DNA of 64,000 nucleotides, from NCBI RefSeq assembly GCF_028437565.1, contig NZ_JAMRYR010000005.1, positions 1-64,000 of the forward strand, read 5' to 3'. How positions within the stretch are numbered: position 1 is the first letter of the stretch; each line of letters starts with the position of its first letter. This document shows positions 27,592 through 36,583 of this stretch, piece by piece. A program made the position numbers and the translations under genes. Under the pieces are notes generated by a model. The model was not told the DNA's origin and did not search any database. It saw only the letters and a program-made list of their open reading frames with translations. Source of the DNA: Actinomyces sp. B33. Lineage in GTDB: Bacteria > Actinomycetota > Actinomycetes > Actinomycetales > Actinomycetaceae.

Positions 27592-28037
27592 CAGCAATGG
27601 CCCGCCGACCGAGTGAAACGAGATCGTACGACCATCGTCAACTCCATCAGAAATGCGGTAGAGGTGCGAGGACGCGAATCGTTCAGGTCCGCGAAAGTCC
27701 GGATGCGCATGCCAGGAAGGGCTTGCGGGAGTTATCGGGACCGATGCCAATAGGGTCGATCGTCGAGCCCGGCCACATCCAGAGCGGCCTCTGCCGGCGT
27801 CGGAGATCCGCCCGCTCGCGTCTAAAAGAATCGCGAGAATCGCGCACGAGAATCATCGAGCCTAACGGGCATAGCGGTTTCTCCTCTCTTTGAGCCCGTC
27901 GACCACACCGCGCGACAGACCCGATCCCGGTGCCCCCTCGGCTCCCGCGACGTGGACACCGGCGACCGCGATCGACCGCCGAGCCGATAGAGTTGACGGC
28001 GCCATCGGGCCGCCGCCCCGAAATGGAACGAGGAGCG
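27592..28037. other. Intergenic region without clear gene
   Basis: About 445 bases of mixed composition between the toxin gene and the ABC exporter. An open frame at 27597-27893 begins just after the toxin stop, but it is Arg-rich, lacks a ribosome site and shows no domain, so it is not called. TAGAGT at 27988-27993 is a possible -10 box for the exporter genes. Confidence 0.45.
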
Positions 28038-30032
28038 ATGAAACCGGATTACGAGGAGATCGCCGCCCGCGCCGGCATCCGCCTGCCGCCGCTCGGACCC
28101 CTCCCCGGGCGCTGGCCCGCCCCGTGGCGCACCCTGTCCGGCCCCGTCTGGCACCTGCCCACCCGCCCCGGGCCCTTCCTCGCGGCCCTCCTCGCCCGAC
28201 GCGCGACCGCCCTCACCCTCGGCGTCCTCGCGACCACCATCGGGACGGTCTCCTCCGCCCTCATCCCCTGGGCGATGGGCCGCGCCCTCGACGCCGGCCT
28301 CGCCCACGGTCTCGGGTCGCGCCTCGGCGCCGCCGTCGCCGTCCTCCTCCTCGTCATCGGCCTCGTCGCCGTCGGCGACGCCCTCACCCAGATGACCGAG
28401 ATCACCACGTGGATGGGATCATCCGTCGGCGCTACTCGCGCCCTGAGCGAGCGCACCGCCGACCGGGTCCGCGCACTCGCGAGAGAAACCACCCCCGGTG
28501 AGATGATCACCGCAGTCACCGGGGACGCCATCGCACTGGGACGCGCTACCGCGCTCATCCCCGAACTCGTCGCCTCGGCGGCCTCCACCGTGCTCGTCGC
28601 CGTCCTCATGCTGCGCACCTCCACCTCCCTCGGCCTCGTCGTCCTCATCGGGATGCCGCTCCTCTTCCTCCTCCTCATCGGCATCGCCAAACCCCTCGAA
28701 GCCCGCCAATCCCGATTCCGCGCCGAACAATCCGCACTCACGACCATCTCCACCGACGCCGTCCAAGGACTGAGGATCCTGCGCGGCATCGGCGGCGAAG
28801 ACGTGTACTCGCAGGTCTACCGCGCCCAATCCCAGCGCGTGCGCGACGCCGGCGCTCGCATCGCCCCCACCGCCGCCCTCCTCGCCGCGATCCGCTCCGC
28901 AGCCCCCATGCTCCTGTCGGTCCTCGTCGTCGCCCAAGGCGCCGTCCTCGTCGCCGATGGGGCGATGAGCGTCGGCGACCTCCTCGCCTTCTACGGGTAC
29001 ACGACCTTCCTGCGCCACCCCGTGTGGATCGTCGGCGACGCCGTCGAACACATGACGCGCGCCTGGATCGCCGCCAGACGAGCCGCCGACCTCCTCGCCG
29101 TGGCGCCGATCGTCGCCGACCCCGGCGACGAACCGTCTGCGCCCGCCGACACCGCGCCCCCGGCGGACGGCGCCGGCGCCCGCGAAACGGAGCCCCGCGT
29201 CGACTGGGCGCGCGCCGCCCTCGTCGACCCCGTCAGCGCAGCCCGCATCGACCCCGGGATCCTCACCGTCGTCCTCGCCCCCTCAGCCGGACTCGGCCTC
29301 GACCTGTGCCGTCGCCTCGCCCGCGTCGACGACTCCCTCCGCCCCGCCCTCGTCGACGGCGCCCCCACCCGGGCGCTCAGCGACCTGCCCGTCGACGAGG
29401 TCCGCCGCGCCATCCTCCTCAACGAGGAAACCCCCCAGCTCTTCGCCGGGACTCTGCGCGACTGCCTCCTCGGCCGCGGCGCCCCCCGGCCACGCGACCC
29501 CGGGACCACCGACACGATCCTCCGAGACGTCATCGACACGGCCGCCTCCGGCGACGCCCGCACCCGCGACCTCCTCCTCCACGACGCCCCCGCCGACGAC
29601 GCGCCCCTCCTCGCCGCCCTCGACGCGGCCGCCGCCACCGACGCCCTCGACTCCCTCGACGGAGGGCTCGACGGGCTCCTCGACGAAGCGGGACGCAACC
29701 TGTCGGGCGGACAGCGCCAACGCGTCGCCCTCGCTCGCGCCTACGCCCACGACCCCGCGATCCTCCTCCTCGTCGACCCGACCTCCGCCCTCGATTCCCA
29801 CACCGAGGCCCTCATCGCCAGGCGCCTGCCCGGCGCCCGACGCGGACGCACCACCGTCGTCGTCACCGACTCCCCGCTCCTGGCCAGGGCCGCCGACCGC
29901 CTCGTCGTCCTCGACGAAGTGGGGCGCAGCCTGGGCAGCACCGACCCGAGCAGCGCCGCCGACCCCTCGTCCGACGACCCCGCCGCCCGCGCCGCCCGAG
30001 CGATCCTCGACCGCAGAGGGGGCCGCCGATGA
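28038..30032 (+). CDS. ABC exporter half-transporter with degenerate nucleotide site
   Basis: A 664-residue ABC transporter: six-helix exporter membrane domain (about residues 50-350) followed by a nucleotide-binding domain. The NBD keeps a perfect signature (NLSGGQRQRVALARAY). Other motifs are lost: Walker A reads LAPSAGLGLDLC with no lysine, Walker B reads ILLLVDPTSALD so that Val and Asp stand where Asp and catalytic Glu are expected, and the H-loop reads VVVTDSP in place of TH. Such a chain can only work with a partner, which is the next gene (ATGA overlap at 30029-30032). The start has AGGAG five bases before the ATG. The substrate is unknown. Confidence 0.88.
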   Translation: MKPDYEEIAARAGIRLPPLGPLPGRWPAPWRTLSGPVWHLPTRPGPFLAALLARRATALTLGVLATTIGTVSSALIPWAMGRALDAGLAHGLGSRLGAAVAVLLLVIGLVAVGDALTQMTEITTWMGSSVGATRALSERTADRVRALARETTPGEMITAVTGDAIALGRATALIPELVASAASTVLVAVLMLRTSTSLGLVVLIGMPLLFLLLIGIAKPLEARQSRFRAEQSALTTISTDAVQGLRILRGIGGEDVYSQVYRAQSQRVRDAGARIAPTAALLAAIRSAAPMLLSVLVVAQGAVLVADGAMSVGDLLAFYGYTTFLRHPVWIVGDAVEHMTRAWIAARRAADLLAVAPIVADPGDEPSAPADTAPPADGAGARETEPRVDWARAALVDPVSAARIDPGILTVVLAPSAGLGLDLCRRLARVDDSLRPALVDGAPTRALSDLPVDEVRRAILLNEETPQLFAGTLRDCLLGRGAPRPRDPGTTDTILRDVIDTAASGDARTRDLLLHDAPADDAPLLAALDAAAATDALDSLDGGLDGLLDEAGRNLSGGQRQRVALARAYAHDPAILLLVDPTSALDSHTEALIARRLPGARRGRTTVVVTDSPLLARAADRLVVLDEVGRSLGSTDPSSAADPSSDDPAARAARAILDRRGGRR

Positions 30033-31771
30033 GCGCCCGACGCCTGCCCATCGCCGACGCCCGCACCACCGGCGGGCGCCTCCTCGGCCTCCTGCGCGCC
30101 CACGCCGCCCCCATCGGCCTCGTCCTCGCCCTCCAGCTCGGCGCCGCCGCCTCCTCCGTCGCCCTGCCGTGGATCGTCGGGGACATCGTCGACGGCATCG
30201 GGATCGGACGCGGCCGCGACTGGGTCGCCACCCGCCTCGCCATCGCCGTCGGCCTCGTCGTCATCAATTTCGCGCTCTCCTGGGCGGCGGTCGCCCGCTC
30301 GCGCGTCCTCGGCGAAACGATCTTCGCCGCCCTGCGCGACGGGCTCGTCGACGCCGTCGTCCACCTGCCCCTGTCCACCGTCGAAACCGCCGGCAGCGGC
30401 GATCTCATCGGGCGCACCACCAACGACATCGAGCGCGTCCAGGTGATGATCCGCCAGGGCCTGTCCTCCATCCTCGTCCTGACGACCACTGTCGTCGTCA
30501 CCCTCATCGCCTCATTCGCCGCCGCCCCCTCCCTCGCCTGGGTGCTCCTCGTCGAGATCGGCCTCGTCGTCCTCGTCGCCCGCTGGTACCTGCCGCGCAC
30601 GATCCCCGCCTACCGGGCCTCGTCCGCCGTCGTCGCCCGATTCAGCGGCCACCTGTCCGAAACCATCGGGCACGCCCCCAGCGTCGACGCCCTGCGCCTG
30701 GGACCCGCCCGCCACCGGGCCTTCGACTCGATGCTCGCGCAGATGTGGCGCGTCGAGCGCTACGGGGCGTGGATGAGGGTCTTCCTCTTCATCGGCATGG
30801 TCCTGGCCACCCTCGGCCCCGTCACCGCCCTCATCGTCCTGGGCGCCGCGGGAGTCGGGGCCGGCGCGCTGACCGCCGGGACCGTGACGACCGCCGTCAT
30901 GTACTGCTACCAGATCCGCATTCCCCTGTGGGAGGCGACCTTCTGGATCGACGAGCTCCAATTCGCCTGGACCTCCCTCCAGCGGATCTTCGGCGTCGAC
31001 CTCGTCGACCCCGACCGGCGTCCCCTGCCCGGCGCCTGCGCCGACGGCCCGATCCGAGTCGAGGGCGTCTCCTACGCGTACCGGGACGGACGCCCCGTCC
31101 TGCACGGCGTCGACCTCGACCTGCGCGACGGGGAGACCCTCGCCGTCGTCGGCCCCTCCGGCGCCGGAAAGTCCACGCTCGGCCGGATGATCGCCGGCAT
31201 CCACCCGCCCGTCTCCGGGCGCGTGACCTCCGGCGGCGTCGACCTCGTCGACCTGCCCGAGGACGACCTGCGCCGACGCGTCGTCCTCGTCACCCAGGAG
31301 CACCACGTCTTCGTCGGCACGCTCGCCGACAACGTGCGGATGGTCCGCTCCGACGCGACCGACGACGAGGTGTGGGAGGCGCTCGCAGCCGTCGGCGCGG
31401 ACTCGTGGGCGCGCGAGGCCGGAGGGCTCGGGATGCGGGTGGGCGCTGGGGGAGAGCAGCTGACCCCCGCGCGCGCCCAGCAGGTGGCGCTCGCGAGGAT
31501 CGCGCTGATGAACCCGGGGACCCTCGTCCTCGACGAGGCGACCTCGCTCCTCGATCCGGCGTCGGCGAGAACCGTCGAGGCCTCGATGGCGCGAGTCCTG
31601 TCCGGGCGCACGGTCGTCGCCATCGCCCATCGGCTCGACACGGCTCGGGCCGCCGACCGGATCGCGGTCATGGTCGACGGGCGGATCGTCGAACTCGGGG
31701 CGCACGACGAGCTCGTCGCCGCCGACGGCGAATACGCGCGCCTGTGGGAGGCGTGGAACCGAGGGGCGTGA
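30029..31771 (+). CDS. ABC exporter half-transporter, partner with intact Walker motifs
   Basis: A 580-residue ABC exporter subunit. The membrane domain has six helices (starting LVLALQLGAAASSVALPWIVG). The NBD has intact Walker A (GPSGAGKSTLGRM), Walker B with catalytic Glu (LVLDEATSLLD) and H-loop (AIAHRLD). The signature, however, is LTPARAQQVALAR instead of LSGGQ. It is therefore the complement of the upstream chain: together they make one complete ATP site (Walker motifs from this chain, LSGGQ from the other) and one dead site. This is the pattern of asymmetric heterodimeric exporters. Translation is coupled through the 4-base overlap. Confidence 0.9.
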   Translation: MSARRLPIADARTTGGRLLGLLRAHAAPIGLVLALQLGAAASSVALPWIVGDIVDGIGIGRGRDWVATRLAIAVGLVVINFALSWAAVARSRVLGETIFAALRDGLVDAVVHLPLSTVETAGSGDLIGRTTNDIERVQVMIRQGLSSILVLTTTVVVTLIASFAAAPSLAWVLLVEIGLVVLVARWYLPRTIPAYRASSAVVARFSGHLSETIGHAPSVDALRLGPARHRAFDSMLAQMWRVERYGAWMRVFLFIGMVLATLGPVTALIVLGAAGVGAGALTAGTVTTAVMYCYQIRIPLWEATFWIDELQFAWTSLQRIFGVDLVDPDRRPLPGACADGPIRVEGVSYAYRDGRPVLHGVDLDLRDGETLAVVGPSGAGKSTLGRMIAGIHPPVSGRVTSGGVDLVDLPEDDLRRRVVLVTQEHHVFVGTLADNVRMVRSDATDDEVWEALAAVGADSWAREAGGLGMRVGAGGEQLTPARAQQVALARIALMNPGTLVLDEATSLLDPASARTVEASMARVLSGRTVVAIAHRLDTARAADRIAVMVDGRIVELGAHDELVAADGEYARLWEAWNRGA

Positions 31772-31892
31772 CCACCGGGCGCGGACCCTCACTCGCCGTG
31801 CGTCGGGCCGGGCCGTATCGCGGCGACCCGAGCGTGGGCCCGGGGTCGCCCCCGGGCCCACCACGGCGCAGAGCCTCTAACGGAAGAAGCGG

Positions 31893-32855
31893 TCACTGGA
31901 CGGCGACGAACACCTTATCCGAGAGGATGTCCGCCTGGACGGCCAGGACCCCCGCCTCAACATTCGCGCTCGGCACGGCAATGGCGATATTGCCGGTTGT
32001 CGAGGCCCCGTTGTACAGGGTGCTCATCCGGTCGAAGGACTCCGGGGCGATGAGGAACTTGGTCGTCGTGTCGTAGGACTTGCCCTCGGGCGATACGTAA
32101 TCGACGGAGGCCCACGGCGTGGCGCCACCGGCTTCGTCGCCGATGTACGTGGCGGTCATGTTGATGAGGATGTAGGTCTCGCCGTCGGCGGGGGGCTCGT
32201 TGAACATGTTCTCCTCGGTGAGGAGGGCCGCCGCGTCGAGGTCGACCGAGTTGATCGTGACCTGCCAGTCCTTGCTCGACAGCATCGTTCCCAGGGCGAC
32301 CGGGTTGTCGCGGGTCGCCCCGGCCTGGGACCCGGCAGGGGCTTCATCGTCGGCAGGAGAGGAGGCCTCGGCCTCCGACCCCTGAGCCGGGGCGCCGCTG
32401 GTCGAGGAGTCGACCGAGACATCGGTGTGCAGGGCCTGATCGACGGCGTGTCCGACGATGAAGACGAAAGCGATGATCGCAACGAATGTCCCGATGATCG
32501 ACACGACGATCGCGGCGATCCCGGTGCCGTGGGGCCTGTTCTTCTGCAGGGCGGCGACGATGCCGAGGACGAACGAGACCGGCAGGAGGATCCAACCGAG
32601 GACCACGATGCCGGGAATGCACGAGAGCACTGCTCCGGCCGCCGACAGGCACAGGGCGACGAGGCCCAGGATGTTCTTCGGCTTATCGGCGGGAGGCTCG
32701 CCAAGAGGAGGGGGCGGGGGAGTCGGTTGCGCGTGGGGGGCGCTATTCAGCGGGGGGGGGGTGGAGTCATTGGGAGTATTTCCAATCGTGTGATGCGTGA
32801 AAGAACAAGGGGCGCCGGCGGCAAGATCACGACTCTGCGGAGTCAGCGGAGACAC
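31893..32855 (-). CDS. Membrane-anchored DUF4190/DUF4352-like protein, start uncertain
   Basis: A protein of up to 320 residues. A Pro-rich N-terminus (QPTPPPPPLGEPP) leads into two hydrophobic helices (IPGIVVLGWILLPVSFVLGIV and IIGTFVAIIAFVFIVG), the DUF4190-like arrangement. A Ser/Ala-rich linker follows, then an extracytoplasmic beta domain with the DUF4352-like pattern (DWQVTINSVDLD, ETYILINMTATYIG). Function unknown; such proteins are often exported immunoglobulin-like modules. The only in-frame starts lie upstream of a ten-base G/C homopolymer (32752-32761). The nearest ATG, at 32770-32768, is out of frame unless the tract has 8 or 11 bases. TATGAT at 32884-32879 is a possible -10 box. 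Confidence 0.65.
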   Translation of the reverse strand: MSPLTPQSRDLAAGAPCSFTHHTIGNTPNDSTPPPLNSAPHAQPTPPPPPLGEPPADKPKNILGLVALCLSAAGAVLSCIPGIVVLGWILLPVSFVLGIVAALQKNRPHGTGIAAIVVSIIGTFVAIIAFVFIVGHAVDQALHTDVSVDSSTSGAPAQGSEAEASSPADDEAPAGSQAGATRDNPVALGTMLSSKDWQVTINSVDLDAAALLTEENMFNEPPADGETYILINMTATYIGDEAGGATPWASVDYVSPEGKSYDTTTKFLIAPESFDRMSTLYNGASTTGNIAIAVPSANVEAGVLAVQADILSDKVFVAVQ

Positions 32856-33056
32856 CGTCTTCGGCGACCCCCGCGACGATCATACAAGAGCGTTTCACAG
32901 CACGGGGCGGCGGCGATCGGACGACCACGGCCCACCACGGCGCGGATAGCTCCGCCTTCGCGCGAGGACAGGACGAGGGATCGGACTCGGGGGCGCGGCG
33001 GCGGCAGGATCGCGTCTTCGCGCGAGGACGACGGCGATGCCCGGGGGAGCGCCGGG

Positions 33057-33070
33057 TAGCATGGGGGGCG
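33057..33070 (+). promoter_or_regulatory. guaA -10 box, leaderless GTG start
   Basis: TAGCAT (33057-33062) is seven bases before the GTG at 33070, so transcription should begin at the start codon. This favours GTG 33070 over the in-frame ATGs at 33037 and 33061, of which the second lies inside the box. Confidence 0.5.
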
Positions 33071-34641
33071 TGAACACGACTGACCCCCGCCCCGTCCTCG
33101 TCGTCGACTTCGGCGCCCAATACGCCCAGCTCATCGCCCGTCGCGTGCGCGAGGCCTGCGTGTACTCCGAGATCGTCCCCCACACGATGAGCGTCGCCGA
33201 CATGCTCGCCAAGGACCCCGCCGCCATCATCCTGTCCGGCGGCCCCTCGTCCGTCTACGAGGAGGGCGCGCCGTCGATCGACCCTGCGGTCTTCGACGCG
33301 GGCGTGCCCGTCCTGGGAATCTGCTACGGGTTCCAGGCCATGGCCAACGCGCTCGGCGGCTCCGTGGGCCGCACCGGGACCCGCGAATACGGGCACACCG
33401 AGGCGGCCGTTCACGCCGACTCCTGCCTGTTCTCCGGCACCCCCCTCGACCAGGTCGTGTGGATGAGCCACGGCGACGCCGTCCAGGCCGCCCCCGACGG
33501 CTTCACCGTCACCGCGTCGACCGACCAGACCCCCGTCGCCGCCTTCGAGGACAGGGAGCGCCGCCTCTACGGCCTCCAGTGGCACCCCGAGGTCGCCCAC
33601 TCGTCGTTCGGCCAGGACGCCCTGAAGAACTTCCTCTACTCCGGCGCCGGTCTCGAACCGACGTGGAACCCCGGATCGATCGTCTCCGAGCAGGTCGCCC
33701 GCATCCGCGAGCAGGTCGGCGACGCGCAGGTCATCTGCGCCCTGTCGGGCGGCGTCGACTCGTCGGTGGCCGCCGCCCTCGTCCACAGGGCCGTCGGCGA
33801 CCAGCTCACCTGCTTCTTCATCGACCACGGCCTCCTGCGCGCCGGCGAGAGGCAGCAGGTCGAGGGCGACTACGCGCGCGGAATGGGCATCAGGGTCATC
33901 ACGGTCGACGAGTCGGAGAGGTTCCTCGCCGCGCTCGCGGGCGTCACCGAGCCCGAGGCGAAGCGCAAGATCATCGGCCGCGAGTTCATCCGATCCTTCG
34001 AGGCCGCCCAGAAGCAGGTCGTCGAGGCGGTCGGGGCCCGGGGCGGGCAGGTCAAGTACCTCGTCCAGGGGACCCTGTACCCCGACGTCGTCGAATCCGG
34101 CGGCGGCGAGGGGGCCGCGAACATCAAGAGCCATCACAACGTCGGCGGCCTGCCCGAGGACATGTCCTTCGAGCTCGTCGAGCCGCTGCGCGCCCTGTTC
34201 AAGGACGAGGTCCGCGCCGTCGGCCGAGAGCTCGGCCTGCCCGACTACCTCGTCAACCGCCAGCCCTTCCCCGGTCCGGGCCTGGGGATCCGCATCATCG
34301 GGGAGGTCACTCGCGAGCGCCTCGACGTCCTGCGCGCCGCCGACCTCATCGTCCGCGAGGAACTGACCGCCGCCGGCCTCGACGAGCAGATCTGGCAGTG
34401 CCCGGTGGTTCTCCTCGCCGATGTGCGCTCCGTGGGCGTGCAGGGGGATGGGCGCACCTACGGGCATCCGATCGTCCTGCGCCCCGTGTCCAGCGAGGAC
34501 GCGATGACGGCCGACTGGACGCGACTGCCCTACGACGTGCTCGCGAGGATCTCGACGCGGATCACGAACTCGGTGCCCGAGGTCAACCGGGTCGTCCTCG
34601 ACGTGACGAGCAAGCCGCCGGCGACCATCGAGTGGGAGTGA
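33070..34641 (+). CDS. guaA: GMP synthase (glutamine-hydrolysing)
   Basis: A 523-residue enzyme that converts XMP to GMP. The N-terminal glutamine amidotransferase starts [22 protein letters not shown] and has the nucleophile in [10 protein letters not shown] and the catalytic His-Glu pair in LQWHPEV. The ATP-pyrophosphatase loop is [13 protein letters not shown]. The dimerisation domain ends with PPATIEWE, the normal GuaA end. Length is normal when started at GTG 33070. It stands alone; the 100-base region after the stop is AT-rich and carries CAATTGTC/GACAATTG arms (34670-34677 and 34726-34733). Confidence 0.95.
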   Translation: MNTTDPRPVLVVDFGAQYAQLIARRVREACVYSEIVPHTMSVADMLAKDPAAIILSGGPSSVYEEGAPSIDPAVFDAGVPVLGICYGFQAMANALGGSVGRTGTREYGHTEAAVHADSCLFSGTPLDQVVWMSHGDAVQAAPDGFTVTASTDQTPVAAFEDRERRLYGLQWHPEVAHSSFGQDALKNFLYSGAGLEPTWNPGSIVSEQVARIREQVGDAQVICALSGGVDSSVAAALVHRAVGDQLTCFFIDHGLLRAGERQQVEGDYARGMGIRVITVDESERFLAALAGVTEPEAKRKIIGREFIRSFEAAQKQVVEAVGARGGQVKYLVQGTLYPDVVESGGGEGAANIKSHHNVGGLPEDMSFELVEPLRALFKDEVRAVGRELGLPDYLVNRQPFPGPGLGIRIIGEVTRERLDVLRAADLIVREELTAAGLDEQIWQCPVVLLADVRSVGVQGDGRTYGHPIVLRPVSSEDAMTADWTRLPYDVLARISTRITNSVPEVNRVVLDVTSKPPATIEWE

Positions 34642-34746
34642 ACCAGGGCTTTCGTGTGCGAAATATCCCCAATTGTCTAGATGGCACGCGAAATTCAAAC
34701 TTTTTCGTCTCGAAGACGGTGCGTCGACAATTGAACGGGGAGTGAA

Positions 34747-35352
34747 TCATGCCCGATCATCGTTCGTAGCGGATAGCTCCGCCTCGGTAAGACGGCGGAT
34801 GATCTTTGCCGGCACGCCACCCACTATCACGTCGTTTGGCACGTCCTTCGTGACTACCGCTCCGGCAGCGAGCACAGAGTTGTCCCCGATAGTGACACCG
34901 GGCAGCACGGTGACGTTCGCCCCGATCCAAACCCTGTTGCCGATATGGATGGGAGCCGGTACGAGTCTGGCTCTCCTTGCGGGCGCCACCTCGTGGTTGA
35001 GGGTGGCAAGAACAACGTTGTGCCCGATGAACGCATCGTTGCCGATGTAGATACCCCCCTGGTCTTGGAAGCGACAGCCCGAGTTGATGAAAACGTTCTT
35101 CCCCACGTGAATATTGCGCCCGTAGTCGGTCGTGAAAGGAGGGAACAACGCGAAGGACTCATCGATTTCCTCGCCTGTTAGCTCCGAAAAGAGGCCGCGA
35201 ACCTCTTCCGGCATATGGTAGGCGCTGTTTAGCTCGGCTGTTATCCTCATCGACTCCTGAGTCCTGGCCCGCATGTCGGCGACGATCTGGTCAACCTCCT
35301 CAGGGGAGGCTTCTCCGGAATTCATGTATTCGAGCTTCTCAAGCATGCCCAT
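34747..35352 (-). CDS. Sugar O-acetyltransferase (maltose/galactoside acetyltransferase type)
   Basis: A 201-residue left-handed beta-helix acetyltransferase that uses acetyl-CoA. A short helical N-terminus is followed by hexapeptide repeats ([58 protein letters not shown]). The conserved catalytic His is in LATLNHE, and the C-terminal [12 protein letters not shown] is typical of the Maa/LacA group. The acceptor sugar is unknown. AGGA lies nine bases before the ATG. GC content is clearly below the chromosome average, as for the next two genes on this strand, which suggests a transferred group. Confidence 0.9.
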   Translation of the reverse strand: MGMLEKLEYMNSGEASPEEVDQIVADMRARTQESMRITAELNSAYHMPEEVRGLFSELTGEEIDESFALFPPFTTDYGRNIHVGKNVFINSGCRFQDQGGIYIGNDAFIGHNVVLATLNHEVAPARRARLVPAPIHIGNRVWIGANVTVLPGVTIGDNSVLAAGAVVTKDVPNDVIVGGVPAKIIRRLTEAELSATNDDRA

Positions 35353-35457
35353 TGCTCGTGTTCCTAGTCTTCTTCAGGACGACCGCGATGCCGGACGTCG
35401 TGTCATTATCAGGATGAATACGCGCAGGCGGATTGCGGACTTCGGGGGACTTCTGCC

Positions 35458-36054
35458 CTAGATCAGGCTTAGCGTCAGCTCGACGCTTCCGGAGCCGAGC
35501 TTCTCCTTGATGTTCTCCGAGTCGTCGATGTGCCCGAGCTTGGTGAAGCCCCAGCTGTTAGTGTCGTAGTAGACGGCGATCTTGTCGCCCTGGTAGAGGA
35601 TCACATCTCCCGGCGCCGTCGTTATCTGCCTGTCGTTCGTGGGCAGTGTCATCCCGAGGTCGCCGACTTTCTCGAAGTTGCCGTAATCGCTGGCTTCGAT
35701 GGTAATGGGGCCGGACTTCAACGCCTTTGCCAGCGCGACCGCAGAGCTGTTGTTCTCCAGCTTTACCTCGAATCGGTTCCCGTTGGCGGTGATATACATG
35801 AGTGGGGTCTCCATGGATGCCTCGCTTTCGTTTTGGCTTGCCTGGGATGAAGGTGCTTGCGCGATTTCGTTTCCATTTCCGCTTGCGTGTGCAGCGGAGG
35901 ATCTTTGGATGTTGTGGGCCGATTCGCTCGAAGCTTCCGAAGACGCGGTGGCGCTATTCGATGGTGAGCTACTCAGCGCCGCGCATCCTCCTAAAACAAG
36001 GGGCAGGGCGCATATCGCGGCGACGGGAATCGCTCGCAGTATCTTCGCGCTCAC
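35458..36054 (-). CDS. Cyclophilin-like lipoprotein
   Basis: A 198-residue exported lipoprotein. The signal peptide AIPVAAICALPLVLGGC ends at a lipobox cysteine. A Ser/Ala/Asn-rich linker of about 60 residues follows, then a cyclophilin-like beta barrel (MYITANGNRFEVKLENNSSAV, ending GSGSVELTLSLI) of the Cyclophil_like2 type. No prolyl isomerase active-site residues are evident. In other bacteria this domain often accompanies flavodoxin-like and aldo-keto reductase genes. The GTG start at 36054 overlaps the upstream flavoprotein stop (GTGA) and lacks its own ribosome site, so translation is probably coupled. Confidence 0.78.
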   Translation of the reverse strand: MSAKILRAIPVAAICALPLVLGGCAALSSSPSNSATASSEASSESAHNIQRSSAAHASGNGNEIAQAPSSQASQNESEASMETPLMYITANGNRFEVKLENNSSAVALAKALKSGPITIEASDYGNFEKVGDLGMTLPTNDRQITTAPGDVILYQGDKIAVYYDTNSWGFTKLGHIDDSENIKEKLGSGSVELTLSLI

Positions 36055-36551
36055 CAAAGGAGGCTCCGAACTTGAACAGCGCCCTTTGCTCGGGAAGTCG
36101 TCGCCGTGTATGCGCCCATGTCCTCGTATCCGAAATATCCCTGCACGAAACCTTTGCAGATGGAGCGGTTCGCGTCGTAGACGCCGCTCGCTCCGGAGCG
36201 CAGGAACATCGCCGTCTTCTTGCACCTGGACGGGATTCCGGGGGTATAGGCGCGGTGAAGAACGCACGGCAGCTGCCCCGTGGGAGAGCCGTGGTGGAAC
36301 GGGCTAGCGGGAACCAGAATGTCGCATTCGTCCCACTCGTCGCAGACGGCACCCGTGTCGTCGTTCTGGACGCAGCGGCCGTCGCCCCTTGTGCGACACC
36401 ACTCGCACGCACGGCATACTATGTCCATGCCGGCTACATCGAAGGCGGTCGCCTCGTTGCCACCGGTCTCGGCACCGCGCTTGAAGACGCCTACCATCGC
36501 ACGCGTGCCTCCGTCCTTACGGGGACTTCCCTGAAGAAAGAGTATCCCCAT
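36051..36551 (-). CDS. Iron-sulfur flavoprotein / flavodoxin-family protein
   Basis: A 166-residue protein of the NADPH-dependent FMN reductase-like/iron-sulfur flavoprotein group. GILFLQGSPRKDGGT is the FMN phosphate loop. Four cysteines in VCRACEWCRTRGDGRCVQNDD match the compact Fe-S motif of this group. VPASPFHHGSPTGQL corresponds to the usual SPVYxGxxxxQ flavin contact but has two unusual residues. The last 20 residues (from about TATTSRAKG) do not look like the family's C-terminus, and a neighbouring frame reads ALFKFGASFG there, so a late frameshift is possible. The ATG is preceded by AAAGAAG inside an inverted repeat (36533-36568). Confidence 0.72.
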   Translation of the reverse strand: MGILFLQGSPRKDGGTRAMVGVFKRGAETGGNEATAFDVAGMDIVCRACEWCRTRGDGRCVQNDDTGAVCDEWDECDILVPASPFHHGSPTGQLPCVLHRAYTPGIPSRCKKTAMFLRSGASGVYDANRSICKGFVQGYFGYEDMGAYTATTSRAKGAVQVRSLLW

Positions 36552-36583
36552 GGATACTTCTTTTCTTCTCCTCGACGGTCGCC

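Noticed and set aside
27597-27893. 98-codon open frame after the PIN toxin
   Set aside because: Arg-rich, no ribosome site, no domain; likely chance opening.
34701-34718. TTTTT followed by the CGTCT-CGA-AGACG hairpin as a guaA terminator
   Set aside because: The T run precedes the stem on the plus strand and becomes A on the minus strand, so it is not an intrinsic terminator for either side.
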